In this document: positions 28,296 to 37,833 of the stretch, piece after piece
How the letters are laid out: each line of letters opens with the position of its first letter
Position numbering within the stretch: the first letter of the stretch is position 1
Origin: a bacterium
GTDB taxonomy: Bacteria; UBP7; UBA6624
Direction of reading: 5' to 3'
DNA length: 64,000 nucleotides
Assembly (NCBI GenBank): GCA_002716355.1
Contig: PBAU01000003.1
Coordinates: 303,146 to 367,145 of the forward strand
Notes under the pieces: model-generated
Told to the model about the DNA's origin: nothing
What the model saw: only the letters and a program-made list of their open reading frames with translations
Database searches by the model: none
Position numbers and translations under genes: made by a program

Positions 28296-29090
28296 ATTAA
28301 AATCTGCAACTCTGTTTACTGATAAATCTTCAGAAAAACCAATTCTGAAAAAATATTCATTTATCCTGAATCTAGCAGAAAGATACAATTCAGTAACCTG
28401 ACCTTCTAAAGTGCTATTCACAGGACCTGTCCAAAGATTTGTAGATGAAACAATTCCAAAATTCAAAACATTTTCATAAACCTTCTTTTCCCTAAAGGCT
28501 GAAAAAGCAAAAAACCCAGTTCCCTCAAGGGTTTCGATGTCAAGTCCACCAAACCACCCTCCACCATACTCTCCAAACCATTTACCGTACTTGTATTTTT
28601 TATAAACCGCCAAACTTGGACCTGAGTATAAATCCAAGGGTCCAACACCAGGAAAAACAACAGCCTTCAAGATTAAATCATTTTCCATATCTTTTGAAAC
28701 CCTTAAAGGACTTACTCCAAAACCAGAATCACGAACCTCCCATAAAACATCTCCGTCATGTTCAAAACTCATTAAAACTTGATTTTTTGGCATGTTGGGC
28801 CGATCCCCTACAGGTAAACCCCAAAAATCATGCCAAGAATCAATTGGAGAATCCATAAATCCACCGCCAAGATAATAAATGTCTCCAGTAACCTTGAATC
28901 CATTTTTATGAAAACTAAAAGGCTCAGAAATAGAGGCAATCTCACCATCCATATAAACTCCGTCTCCCATGTTTGCATATGAAGCTATAGACAATCGCTC
29001 TTCAATCTTTTTCCAATCCGGAACAGAAGGAGTTGGAAGCGAACTCCAAAAAGGATGAGAGAAGGGAATCAGAGCTAATAAAAAAATCAT
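28263..29090 (-). CDS. Probable outer-membrane protein, DUF3187-like
   Basis: The 275-residue product has a short N-terminal signal (MIFLLALIPFSHPF) and then alternating polar and aromatic strands separated by Gly/Asp-rich turns, ending with FNLFLEFLPTSD, whose aromatic-rich last strand suits an outer-membrane beta-barrel. The segments VFPGVGPLDLYSGPSLAVY and TGFFAFSAFRE resemble DUF3187 proteins as I remember them, but this is recall and not a search. Its ATG overlaps the stop of the next gene upstream. The end runs into a small membrane-protein gene on the other strand. Confidence 0.6.
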   Translation of the reverse strand: MIFLLALIPFSHPFWSSLPTPSVPDWKKIEERLSIASYANMGDGVYMDGEIASISEPFSFHKNGFKVTGDIYYLGGGFMDSPIDSWHDFWGLPVGDRPNMPKNQVLMSFEHDGDVLWEVRDSGFGVSPLRVSKDMENDLILKAVVFPGVGPLDLYSGPSLAVYKKYKYGKWFGEYGGGWFGGLDIETLEGTGFFAFSAFREKKVYENVLNFGIVSSTNLWTGPVNSTLEGQVTELYLSARFRINEYFFRIGFSEDLSVNRVADFNLFLEFLPTSD

Positions 29091-29839
29091 TTTCTAATTA
29101 TTAAATTGACACCATTCTTAAAACTCCAAGCATCTAAAGTCCTTTTCCATTCTGAATCCTGCCTTCCTGTTAAGGATATAACCAAATTCACATTTTCTCC
29201 AGCCAGGGAGAGCATTTCTGCTTCTCTTGATCCAGGCCAATCAAAATTGTCTTTTTGATTATTGCAAAATTCACCATGAATCACAACCTCATCAAACAAC
29301 CATGTCATCAAAGAGATCGCTATCAGATCCCAGTTTAAATTACAAACTGCCCTTATTGGAATGTTTATTTCTAATTTTTTCAAAATCATCAAAAGACTAG
29401 GAAATTTTTCAATGTCATTAACCTGAACATCCATCCAGGCTGCACCTTTATCATAAAAATCTGTTATTTCATTTTCTGGATTACCTTTGTTTCTGTTTTC
29501 AGATTCATACATAAGAATATGCCTAGTTGGTTTTTCAAAAAATGAAACACCCCAGCCTGAATTAATATTTAAACCTTTGTGAGAAAACCACCTTTCAAGA
29601 ATTTCTAATTTTAAAGAAACAATATTTGATTCCGGCCTAAGATCATAATCCCAACCTTCTGACCATATAGAAGAATACTGCTCATTTAATAATTCATGCA
29701 TTCCCTTATGAACTTTTGCTAACTCTTCAGTGTCGACAGAGATAAGATCTGAAGCAATCGGTTCTGATAAAGCCATCTGCAACCTTGAAGGCAAGTCGCC
29801 ATTAAGAACTTTTTGCCAATATTTTCTTTTAATTTTCAT
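29087..29839 (-). CDS. Unknown cytoplasmic protein, 250 residues
   Basis: No signal peptide or membrane helix is present. The sequence starts with a basic helix (MKIKRKYWQKVLNGDLP), contains a central WSEGWDYDLRPESNIVSLK stretch, and ends in an alternating segment VNLIISLTGRQDSEWKRTL and the tail VNLIIRK. Trp is unusually frequent. I do not recognise a family. It is coupled by a four-base overlap to the DUF3187-like gene downstream and diverges from tatD across 31 bases, so it could assist export or assembly of that envelope protein. Confidence 0.6.
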   Translation of the reverse strand: MKIKRKYWQKVLNGDLPSRLQMALSEPIASDLISVDTEELAKVHKGMHELLNEQYSSIWSEGWDYDLRPESNIVSLKLEILERWFSHKGLNINSGWGVSFFEKPTRHILMYESENRNKGNPENEITDFYDKGAAWMDVQVNDIEKFPSLLMILKKLEINIPIRAVCNLNWDLIAISLMTWLFDEVVIHGEFCNNQKDNFDWPGSREAEMLSLAGENVNLVISLTGRQDSEWKRTLDAWSFKNGVNLIIRK

Positions 29840-29870
29840 TTATTTAAAAAAACAGAATTAAAATTTTATT

Positions 29871-30602
29871 ATGCTTTTTGACACACATTGCCATTTAGAC
29901 GCGAAACAATTCGAAAATAAAATAAATGAAGTTGTTGATAATGCGAAAAAAAACAATGTTAAAAAAATCTTAATACCTGCAATTAAGCCTGGATTGCCAA
30001 AGGTAAAAATAAAAAATGTATTTTTAGCAACAGGTTCCCACCCTTACCATTCAAATGAAACACTTAAAAATAAACAAAAAATTATTGATGGCTTAAAAGA
30101 TGCAGTTGCAATTGGTGAAACTGGTTTAGATTTTTTCAAATGCCCTATAGGAAAAAAAGTTCAAATTGAGTCTCTTGAGTTTCAATGTGAATTAGCAACT
30201 AAAAATAATATGCCAATTATTCTCCATGAAAGAGAAAGCTTTATTGAATTAATTGAAATTATTAAAAAATATCCTGGTATAACAGGTGTTTTCCATGCTT
30301 TTCATCACTCAGAAAAAGAATTAAAACAAATAATAGATCTAAATTTTTATGTTGGTTTAGGCGGAATGGTTACTTATAAAAGTAACGATGCACTTAGAAG
30401 TGCAATTAAAAAGGGGCCAATGGAAAGATTCATACTTGAAACTGACTCTCCCTACCTTCCTCCACAAAACAAAAGAGGGCAAGTTAACCAGCCTGCTAAT
30501 CTTCTCGACATTGCAAAACACATATCGTTAATAAAAAATAAAACTTTGGATGATATCTCCTTGATAACAACCGAAAATGCTAATAGACTATTCAAATTAT
30601 GA
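29871..30602 (+). CDS. tatD: TatD family metal-dependent hydrolase/DNase
   Basis: TatD-type enzymes are TIM-barrel metal hydrolases linked to DNA end trimming and tRNA or peptide quality control. The 243-residue chain has the metal site in order: DTHCHLD at residues 4-10, GETGLDFF near residue 82, the HERE segment near residue 119, VFHAFHHSE near residue 140, and ETDSPYLPP near residue 190. It is slightly shorter than the usual 260. It starts 31 bases from a divergent gene and its TGA overlaps the start of lspA. Confidence 0.93.
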   Translation: MLFDTHCHLDAKQFENKINEVVDNAKKNNVKKILIPAIKPGLPKVKIKNVFLATGSHPYHSNETLKNKQKIIDGLKDAVAIGETGLDFFKCPIGKKVQIESLEFQCELATKNNMPIILHERESFIELIEIIKKYPGITGVFHAFHHSEKELKQIIDLNFYVGLGGMVTYKSNDALRSAIKKGPMERFILETDSPYLPPQNKRGQVNQPANLLDIAKHISLIKNKTLDDISLITTENANRLFKL

Positions 30603-31054
30603 AAAAAATGTGGCTTTTATGTTTTACAACTTTTGTAATTGACACTTTAACAAAGCAATTTGCATGGAGACAATTCACCCCACATGGTATGAGCTACCCA
30701 TTCAAAGAGAATTCGGATTTTAATTTTGTTATTGTAAAAAATGAGGGCCTGATGCTTGGATTTCTTTCAGAAAATCAAGCGTTTGTTGTATTTGTAATGG
30801 CATTTGCTGTCTATAGCCTTTATAACTTCTTAACTGAAGAAGATTTTCTTAACAAAAAAACTTATTTGATACTTCCAGCAGGCTTGATATTGGGTGGTGC
30901 TTTAGGTAATTTGGTGGATAGGATGACTAGAGGTTTTGTTATAGATTTCATCTCAATAGGAGACTGGCCAGTTTTCAATATCGCTGATGCTGCTGTAGTA
31001 ACCGGAATAATACTAATGATTATTCCCGAAAATCTACGGAACAATAGAGGTTAA
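30599..31054 (+). CDS. lspA: Lipoprotein signal peptidase (signal peptidase II)
   Basis: LspA cleaves the signal peptide of prolipoproteins after diacylglycerol is attached; at least four predicted lipoproteins in this window would be substrates. The 151-residue protein has four membrane helices, the conserved NEGLMLGF segment, and the aspartyl protease pair in NLVDRM and FNIADAAVV. It overlaps tatD by four bases. Its last 21 bases overlap nuoM, which converges from the right with no terminator. Confidence 0.95.
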   Translation: MKKMWLLCFTTFVIDTLTKQFAWRQFTPHGMSYPFKENSDFNFVIVKNEGLMLGFLSENQAFVVFVMAFAVYSLYNFLTEEDFLNKKTYLILPAGLILGGALGNLVDRMTRGFVIDFISIGDWPVFNIADAAVVTGIILMIIPENLRNNRG

Positions 31055-32686
31055 ATAAGATAAGCTTTCTGCAAGTCTAGCAGTTGCAGGGCCATAAATG
31101 TCAACCATGGCTTTTGGATTTAATCCATAATAGAGTATAAAAAACATAACAGGGGCTATTGCCCAAACTTCCCATTTTTTCATATCCTGCAAATCTTTCC
31201 ATTTTTCATTCAAAGGACCCATGAATATTCTTTGAATCATTAAAAGCATATATGCAGCTGTAATAACAATTGTCACAACACCAAAACCTGCTAGAACTCT
31301 AAAGAAATTCATACCTTCAAACATCCCTGAAGAAACAATCCAATCAAACTTGCTAAAAGCAGCGACAAAAGCCATGAATTCTCCCCAGAATCCTGAAAGA
31401 CCGGGGAGACCTAAATTTGCCATACCGACAAAAATCCAAATAGTGAAGTATTTTGGAACAATACTTCCAAGTCCACCATAAGCCATTAAATCTCTATTGT
31501 GGGTACGCTCATAAACAACACCGACCATATGGAACATGCAAGCACTTATCAAACCATGGCTTACCATTATGAACATACCTGCTGACAACCCAAGTTCAGA
31601 AGCTGTTGAAAAGGCAAAGATCAAGTAACCCATATGCGATATAGAAGAATATGCAACCATGCTTTTCCAATCTTTTTGAGCCATGGCTGCCAAAGCTGCA
31701 TAAACCATACTTACAACACCAACAATTGCCATTAAAGGAACAGCAATTCCATCAGTATCATGAATAGCACCATTAGTAGCAGGGAGCAAAATCCTTATAA
31801 AACCATAAGTTCCCATTTTCAGCAGAACAGCAGCAAGCATCATTGAAATTGGCGTTGGAGCCTGAACGTGAGCGTCAGGAAGCCAGGTATGAAATGGAAC
31901 TATAGGAACCTTTATTCCGAACCCAATGAAAAACAGCAAAAATAATGAAGTCTGTGTAACTAGGCCGGGGCCATCCACTGGAATGTTATTTGCAAAAAAT
32001 GTTGTTAGCTCTGATATCCCAAAAGATCTAACTGGAGAAGCCCAAAACATAACAAGTATACCTATCAGAACAGCGACAGAACCAGCTAATGTATAAAGGA
32101 AAAGTTTAATAGCTGCATATATTCTGTTTTTTCCACCCCATATACCAATTAAAAAATACATTGGGAGGAGCATTAATTCCCAAAACACAAAAAACATAAA
32201 AAAGTCCCTTGCAACCAAAACTCCTAAAAGTGAAGTTTCAAGTAACAGAAAAAGAACAACGTACAATTGCAACCTCTCTTTTATTGAGTTGCTTGAAATT
32301 GCAGCAGATATAGAAACAAAAGTAGTCAAAACAATCAAGGCTAAAGATATGCCATCTATACCCATGTACCATGCTACACCTGGGCCATTGCCCATTCCTA
32401 TCTCAGGAAACCAAGGTGCCAAATATCCCAACTTAAATCCAAAAGGGTCAGGAAAAGATTCTCCAAGTTCAGCAATGAACTTTTCAGCATTTGATGATGA
32501 AAAAAGATTCCAAACACGCAAAGACCATAAAAAAGTAACCGATGCTGTTCCTATCATTACCATACGTAATTTGCTTTCACCCTTAACAAAACATGCAACA
32601 AGAGCACCAAGTAAAGGTAAGAACAACAGAATGTTCAAAGGTTGGCTCCAAAATGACAAAAGAATAAAATTATTTAAAAAAGTCAT
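31034..32686 (-). CDS. nuoM: NADH-quinone oxidoreductase subunit M
   Basis: NuoM is one of three antiporter-like subunits that translocate protons in the membrane arm of complex I. The 550 residues form about 14 hydrophobic helices with the essential Glu in FFVFWELMLLPMYFLIG near residue 160 and the Lys in broken helices such as VPFHTWLPDAHVQAPTP near residue 260. It is the last gene of the cluster: the position where nuoN normally follows is occupied by the converging lspA. Confidence 0.97.
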   Translation of the reverse strand: MTFLNNFILLSFWSQPLNILLFLPLLGALVACFVKGESKLRMVMIGTASVTFLWSLRVWNLFSSSNAEKFIAELGESFPDPFGFKLGYLAPWFPEIGMGNGPGVAWYMGIDGISLALIVLTTFVSISAAISSNSIKERLQLYVVLFLLLETSLLGVLVARDFFMFFVFWELMLLPMYFLIGIWGGKNRIYAAIKLFLYTLAGSVAVLIGILVMFWASPVRSFGISELTTFFANNIPVDGPGLVTQTSLFLLFFIGFGIKVPIVPFHTWLPDAHVQAPTPISMMLAAVLLKMGTYGFIRILLPATNGAIHDTDGIAVPLMAIVGVVSMVYAALAAMAQKDWKSMVAYSSISHMGYLIFAFSTASELGLSAGMFIMVSHGLISACMFHMVGVVYERTHNRDLMAYGGLGSIVPKYFTIWIFVGMANLGLPGLSGFWGEFMAFVAAFSKFDWIVSSGMFEGMNFFRVLAGFGVVTIVITAAYMLLMIQRIFMGPLNEKWKDLQDMKKWEVWAIAPVMFFILYYGLNPKAMVDIYGPATARLAESLSYLTSIVP

Positions 32687-32696
32687 AAGACATCTC

Positions 32697-34715
32697 CTAA
32701 GAAACCCAATAGCCTTGGGTTAATAAAATTAAAGCTAGCATAATTAAAATCATAAAAAGATAACCGGAAATAAAACCAGTTTGATACATTTTCACAAATT
32801 TATGACCAGCTTTTGTTAAGCTACCAAAAAGATTAACAATACCATCAATAATATATTTATCAATAAATGCAGAAGCTGAGGACATCTTGTTCCCAAAACC
32901 AGCTACACGGTTAACAAAACCATCAATAATATTTTTATCGAACCAGGCAATCTGTTCCGCTAAATACGCTCCTGGCTTTACAAAAGACCATTGCAAAACC
33001 TCGTCTACATAAAGCCTTTTCGACAAAGCCCTCCATAAAACTGGATTTTTCTCTTCAAAAAAACCAAGTTCAATCTTTGGCATATTTGATTTGCTCAAGA
33101 ACATCTTTTTCGCAAGCAGTATAGCGAAAATAGCCAAAATAGTAGAGGTTAATGCTACTTGCAAATTCAATCCATGATGTGGATGAGGATCTATAAATAA
33201 GGCTGCCCAAGAGCCATGCTTTCCAGGAACACCCACAAAAGAAGGTATTAAACACATACTTGCTAAGAAAATCATTGGTCCAGTCATCACTGAGGGCGAT
33301 TCATGAGGGTGGCCATGCCCTCTGTATTTTCCAAAAAAAGTTAAATAAACAACTCTAAACATATAGAAAGCAGTAAAGAAAGCAGCTATAGACAACATTA
33401 CATAAGGAAGCCAGCCATTTCCATGTTCCCCGTAATAATATGCTGTCAAAAGAATTTCATCCTTGCTAAAAAATCCAGAAAATGGAGGAATTCCAGAAAG
33501 CGCTAATGTTCCTATAAGAAACACCATGAAAGTTTTTGGCATATACTTTTTCAAATTCCCCATCTCTCTCATGTCGTTTGTATGAACGCCATGAATGACA
33601 GATCCAGCAGCTTGGAAAAGCAGCGCTTTAAAGAAAGCATGTGTGAAAAGATGGAATATCCCAGCTGCAACACTTCCTGTTCCAAGGCCAGCAACCATGA
33701 ATCCAAGTTGACTTATTGTTGAATACGCTAAAACCCTTTTAATATCCCATCTTGCAATAGCTATAGAAGCTGCAAAAAGAGCAGTAAAAGCTCCAATATG
33801 GGAAACGACCGAAGAAGCCATATCTCCTGAGTAGATAGGATGTAATCTTGCTATCAGGTAAACACCTGCTGCTACCATTGTTGCAGCGTGAATCAAAGAA
33901 GAAGCAGGTGTTGGACCCTCCATAGCATCTGGAAGCCAAACATGCAAGAAAAACTGAGCACTTTTACCCATTGCACCACCAAAAATAAGCAAAGCAGCCA
34001 CTCCAATTATGCCATTTGTGTCATGTGTTGAAGCAAATTCGAGTATCTTTGGAATATTAAAAGTTCCCGTGGCTCCATAAAGAGTCAAAACCCCAAGAAA
34101 AAGCGAAAGGTCTCCAACTTTTGTAGTAAGGAAAGCTTTTTTAGCGGCAACAGCAGCACTTTCTTTATCAAACCAAAAACCTATCAAAAGATAACTGGCA
34201 AGACCCATTAATTCCCATCCAATAAAAGCTAAAATTAAATTATTCGCTAAAACCATAATTAGCATTGCCGCAGTAAAAATTGACAAATAACCATAATATC
34301 TAGGAAGATTTTTTTCCTCATGTTGGTAATACTTTCCAGCATAATCCATGTAACCAAAAGAATAAATATGAACACATACGCTAACCAAAGTTACAACCAG
34401 CAACATCATTAAAGCAAAACCATCAGCAGAAAAACTTAAATCAATGGAGTCGCCACCTCCTAATGGAAGCCAATTTGGCAAACTCCAATTAAATGAAACT
34501 GGATGATGATTTGCTGTCCAGAATGAACCATCTTGATCTTTAATTGGGCCACCTTTTTTGACTGCTTCAAAGAAAAGAAGCAAGGAAAAAACAGAAGAAG
34601 ATATTATTGCTATGGTTGCAATAAATGCAGATCTTCTTTTCCATAACTTTGTCAAAGGGGCTATTAAAGCAAATGCCAATAGAGGCAATAATGGAATTAA
34701 AATTAAATAATTCAT
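32697..34715 (-). CDS. nuoL: NADH-quinone oxidoreductase subunit L
   Basis: NuoL is the distal antiporter-like subunit with the long lateral helix that clamps the membrane arm. The 672-residue sequence includes the essential Glu in AFIGWELMGLASYLLIGFW, the Lys/His segments AQFFLHVWLPDAMEGPTPASSLIHAATMV and FHLFTHAFFKALLF, and a C-terminal amphipathic region after residue 560 matching the lateral helix and anchor. It follows nuoK with a four-base overlap and precedes nuoM by ten bases. Confidence 0.97.
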   Translation of the reverse strand: MNYLILIPLLPLLAFALIAPLTKLWKRRSAFIATIAIISSSVFSLLLFFEAVKKGGPIKDQDGSFWTANHHPVSFNWSLPNWLPLGGGDSIDLSFSADGFALMMLLVVTLVSVCVHIYSFGYMDYAGKYYQHEEKNLPRYYGYLSIFTAAMLIMVLANNLILAFIGWELMGLASYLLIGFWFDKESAAVAAKKAFLTTKVGDLSLFLGVLTLYGATGTFNIPKILEFASTHDTNGIIGVAALLIFGGAMGKSAQFFLHVWLPDAMEGPTPASSLIHAATMVAAGVYLIARLHPIYSGDMASSVVSHIGAFTALFAASIAIARWDIKRVLAYSTISQLGFMVAGLGTGSVAAGIFHLFTHAFFKALLFQAAGSVIHGVHTNDMREMGNLKKYMPKTFMVFLIGTLALSGIPPFSGFFSKDEILLTAYYYGEHGNGWLPYVMLSIAAFFTAFYMFRVVYLTFFGKYRGHGHPHESPSVMTGPMIFLASMCLIPSFVGVPGKHGSWAALFIDPHPHHGLNLQVALTSTILAIFAILLAKKMFLSKSNMPKIELGFFEEKNPVLWRALSKRLYVDEVLQWSFVKPGAYLAEQIAWFDKNIIDGFVNRVAGFGNKMSSASAFIDKYIIDGIVNLFGSLTKAGHKFVKMYQTGFISGYLFMILIMLALILLTQGYWVS

Positions 34716-35152
34716 CCTTTTAATAAATCAAAATCTTCTGCTTGAGTTGTACCAAGAGATCTATAAATATGATAAACAAGCGCTAGCCCTATAGCAGCTT
34801 CTGCAACAGCAATTGTTAAAGAGAATATTACAAAAATCTGACCAACAGGGACATAGACCCAAAAATCATCGCCTGTAGAAACGAATGGAGGCCTCATTGA
34901 GGCCAAACCCCATTGTCTGCTAAAAGCAACAAGCATGAGATTAACTGCATTTAACATTATCTCCATACACATAAGAATGCTTATCAAGTGTTTTCGAGTA
35001 ACAACTCCATAAGCACCAAGGCCAAAAAGAATCATTGCCAAAAATAGATAGGCATTCACAGGAACAGCCGGGCCATAAAAATGACAATTTCCTATATTCT
35101 CAATAGTACATTGCTGTCCTGAAAAAACATCATTCAAAAAGAAATTAAGCAT
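34712..35152 (-). CDS. nuoK: NADH-quinone oxidoreductase subunit K with N-terminal extension
   Basis: NuoK carries the two membrane glutamates of the first proton channel. The core from about residue 32 matches the family, with RKHLISILMCMEIMLNAVNLML holding one Glu and FSLTIAVAEAAIGLALV the other. At 146 residues it is about 45 longer than usual: roughly 30 residues precede the first helix, including two cysteines, and some more lie in the loop after helix 2. The start overlaps nuoJ by eight bases. Confidence 0.94.
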   Translation of the reverse strand: MLNFFLNDVFSGQQCTIENIGNCHFYGPAVPVNAYLFLAMILFGLGAYGVVTRKHLISILMCMEIMLNAVNLMLVAFSRQWGLASMRPPFVSTGDDFWVYVPVGQIFVIFSLTIAVAEAAIGLALVYHIYRSLGTTQAEDFDLLKG

Positions 35153-35747
35153 CTGCGCCTCTTTCCTTTTCAGGTTTCATATATATAACAACACCAACCA
35201 TAGCAACCAACAAAACAATACTTGCCAATTCAAAAATTAAAAGATACGGTTTCATCAAGCCATCACCTATTGCCTCAACTGGAACAGTTCTGTTCAAAAT
35301 TTGCGGCAATGTTTTAATTGTTGCTATTTCAGAATACCTCTCCCAATGATTAGCGGCTAGGTTACGGTTAGCATCAGGCCATTGAACTTTCCAAAACTGA
35401 GTACCTATCCATAAAGACAAACCCATTATTAACGAAAAAGCCCAAAAACTTTGCTTATTCCTGTTTACATACTCAACACCTCGCTCCTCACCTCTTGTAA
35501 GAAGAATTGAAAACAATATCAAAACAATGATTCCCCCAACATAGAGTAATATTTGAACTATACCCAGAAAATCAGCATTTAAAGTTATATAAAGAGCACC
35601 TGTCCCAACAAGACTTAACGCTAAGAAAACAGCATTGTAAACAATCTTCCTATGAAAAACTACACCAAGAGCCATCACCAAAGTGAACAGGCCAAAGAAA
35701 GAAAACCAAATCCAAGGCACATAAGGAGTTAAATCAAGATTATTCAT
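35145..35747 (-). CDS. nuoJ: NADH-quinone oxidoreductase subunit J
   Basis: NuoJ is a five-helix membrane subunit containing the pi-bulge helix that couples quinone reduction to pumping. The 200-residue protein has the conserved helix-3 segment LGIVQILLYVGGIIVLILFSILLT near residue 70, an extra-long loop with several Asn and Arg residues after helix 4, and a last helix ELASIVLLVAMVGVVIY. It overlaps nuoI by eight bases and nuoK by eight. Confidence 0.95.
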   Translation of the reverse strand: MNNLDLTPYVPWIWFSFFGLFTLVMALGVVFHRKIVYNAVFLALSLVGTGALYITLNADFLGIVQILLYVGGIIVLILFSILLTRGEERGVEYVNRNKQSFWAFSLIMGLSLWIGTQFWKVQWPDANRNLAANHWERYSEIATIKTLPQILNRTVPVEAIGDGLMKPYLLIFELASIVLLVAMVGVVIYMKPEKERGADA

Positions 35748-36468
35748 CTAGTTCTGGTATCTCGTAATCCTTATCATCGATTTCTTCAACCTCTTCTTCA
35801 ACCACATGCAATGCATCTTCATCCATTGGCTCGTAATCTAAATAAGAATCTTCCTCAAATATTTTTTTATTTTTAAAATAACCAAGACTGTCTGCAAAAT
35901 CACTAGGTGAGCTTGAATCAAAAAGCTCAGGATAAACTGAAGATTCAAAAGCAACTAAATCTTCCAAATTAAAAACCAAAGATTCATTGTCGTCATGACT
36001 GAAAGCGTCAGTTCTTTCGTATGTAGCTGTTTCAAAATCTCTAGACATTCTTATCGCATCACTTGGACATATATCTACACAAAAACCACAATTGTGGCAA
36101 GCAGCATAATTCAATGTGTAAACTCTTGGTCTTTTATCTCTGCCCTTTCCTTCAGGTAAGACTTCAATAAGATTGTCTGGACAGGCTTGGGCGCAGAGTT
36201 GACAGGCATCACAACGCATCCTGCCTTTTTCATCAATCATCTGAACAAATCTACCTTTCCACCTATGGCCCATCTCTCTATCTTCACCTGGGTATTCAAG
36301 AGTGTCGTTCTGTTCAAAATTTCTCAAAAATTTCTCAAAAACTAATCTCAAACCTGAGACTATACCTGTTGCACCTGATCTAACAACAAGAAAAGCAAAA
36401 ACCAACAATACACAAAACATCAAACCAGTAATTACTGCTGAAATGTTACTAATATTCTCTAATTGCAT
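35740..36468 (-). CDS. nuoI: NADH-quinone oxidoreductase subunit I with acidic C-terminal tail
   Basis: NuoI carries clusters N6a and N6b that pass electrons toward N2. Two complete 4Fe-4S motifs are present: CDACQLCAQACP near residue 86 and CHNCGFCVDICP near residue 124. Unusually for the subunit, a hydrophobic helix opens the protein (VITGLMFCVLLVFAFLVV), and about 60 residues after the ferredoxin core form a strongly acidic tail with many Glu and Asp (for example HVVEEEVEEIDDKDYE). The normal length is 150-180 residues; this one is 242. It follows nuoH with no gap. Confidence 0.94.
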   Translation of the reverse strand: MQLENISNISAVITGLMFCVLLVFAFLVVRSGATGIVSGLRLVFEKFLRNFEQNDTLEYPGEDREMGHRWKGRFVQMIDEKGRMRCDACQLCAQACPDNLIEVLPEGKGRDKRPRVYTLNYAACHNCGFCVDICPSDAIRMSRDFETATYERTDAFSHDDNESLVFNLEDLVAFESSVYPELFDSSSPSDFADSLGYFKNKKIFEEDSYLDYEPMDEDALHVVEEEVEEIDDKDYEIPELDE

Positions 36469-37833
36469 TTAAGCATCCCTCTCTTTAATTGGTTTTAGTA
36501 AATCTTTTGCAAAGAACCAAGCTAAACCGAACATAGCAATCAATATAAAAACTATTGCAGCAATTGAGGTATAAGCACTGTTTTCCAAATGAACAGGCCA
36601 TAACTGAGGTGTTAACCTAACTGTATTTGCAAAAACAAAAATTCCCGTAAGTAAAAAATTAGCCATTGCAATTGGTATTAATCGCTTCCAACACAACATC
36701 ATCAATTGATCTACCCTCAAACGCGGTAAAGTTCCACGTAACCAAACAATTATGAAAAATATCAAAAACACTTTTAAACAAAACCAGACAACCGAAGAAA
36801 GCGTAATCCCCAAGAATGGAAGTTCAGGGCCGGCATAACCACCTAGATACATAGCTGTAATAATACTTGCTCCAATGAAAATATTTACATATTCAGCTAA
36901 AAAGAAAAAAGCCCATCTTAAACCAGTATACTCAGTATGAAAACCACTAACCAGCTCTGATTCTGCCTCAGCTAAATCAAAAGGAGTTCTATTTGTTTCT
37001 GCTACAGCGCTTAAGAAGAATATTAAAAATCCCAAAAACTGAGGAACTATAAACCAAATCGGAAAACCTAGACCTCCATAAGCAGTAGCTCCTTCTATTT
37101 GAGCATTAATAATATCTCCAATTTTCAAGCTACCAGAAAGTAAAACTATAGACATGATACAGAAAGCCATAGGTATTTCATAACTAACCAACTGGGCTAC
37201 AGCACGAAAACCAGCAATCGCTGAATATTTATTATTTGAACCCCAAGCAGCTAAAAATATACCCAATTCCCCAAAAGCACCTAAAGCGAAAAAATATAAA
37301 ATTCCAACATTTAAATCAACAGGTATCAAACCTTTACCAAAAGGTATCAGAACAGCACCCATTAATGCAGGTATAAAACATATGACTGGTGCTAAATAAT
37401 GAAAATTACGATCAGCGCCCAATGGAACAATACATTCTTTTTGCAATAATTTAAGCCCATCTGCTATTGGCTGAAGTATACCTCTTGGACCTACTCTAGT
37501 CGGACCTAGTCTGTCCTGCATAAAAGCTAATATTTTTCTTTCCATTAATGTCGAATATGCTCCAATCAAAAGTAATACGACTAAAATCCCCAAAAGCTTA
37601 AGGGTGATGATGATAGTGTTGTACAAACCCATCGGAAGCTCACCAGGTCCACCAAATTTATCCCTTAAATTTAGAAAAAAGTTTCGTATTGAATCAAAAG
37701 CAGGCTCCAGACTCCAATAACCAGTTAAAGCCCAAATCTTCCAGGTTGCAAAAAGCACAAATGCAAGAATACCTAAAATCAAAGATATCTTTCCAACAGG
37801 CACCCTTCTAACTCGCCACTCTAAAAGCTTCAT
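36469..37833 (-). CDS. nuoH: NADH-quinone oxidoreductase subunit H with N-terminal extension
   Basis: NuoH forms much of the quinone chamber at the joint between the two arms. Family motifs are LMERKILAFMQDRLGPTRVGP near residue 100 and FDLAEAESELVSGFHTEYTG near residue 280, which holds the conserved glutamates of the E-channel. The 454-residue length exceeds the usual 320-350, mostly because of about 75 extra N-terminal residues including an additional hydrophobic helix (KISLILGILAFVLFATW). It starts in a four-base overlap with nuoD, so nuoG is not in its usual place between them. Confidence 0.96.
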   Translation of the reverse strand: MKLLEWRVRRVPVGKISLILGILAFVLFATWKIWALTGYWSLEPAFDSIRNFFLNLRDKFGGPGELPMGLYNTIIITLKLLGILVVLLLIGAYSTLMERKILAFMQDRLGPTRVGPRGILQPIADGLKLLQKECIVPLGADRNFHYLAPVICFIPALMGAVLIPFGKGLIPVDLNVGILYFFALGAFGELGIFLAAWGSNNKYSAIAGFRAVAQLVSYEIPMAFCIMSIVLLSGSLKIGDIINAQIEGATAYGGLGFPIWFIVPQFLGFLIFFLSAVAETNRTPFDLAEAESELVSGFHTEYTGLRWAFFFLAEYVNIFIGASIITAMYLGGYAGPELPFLGITLSSVVWFCLKVFLIFFIIVWLRGTLPRLRVDQLMMLCWKRLIPIAMANFLLTGIFVFANTVRLTPQLWPVHLENSAYTSIAAIVFILIAMFGLAWFFAKDLLKPIKERDA

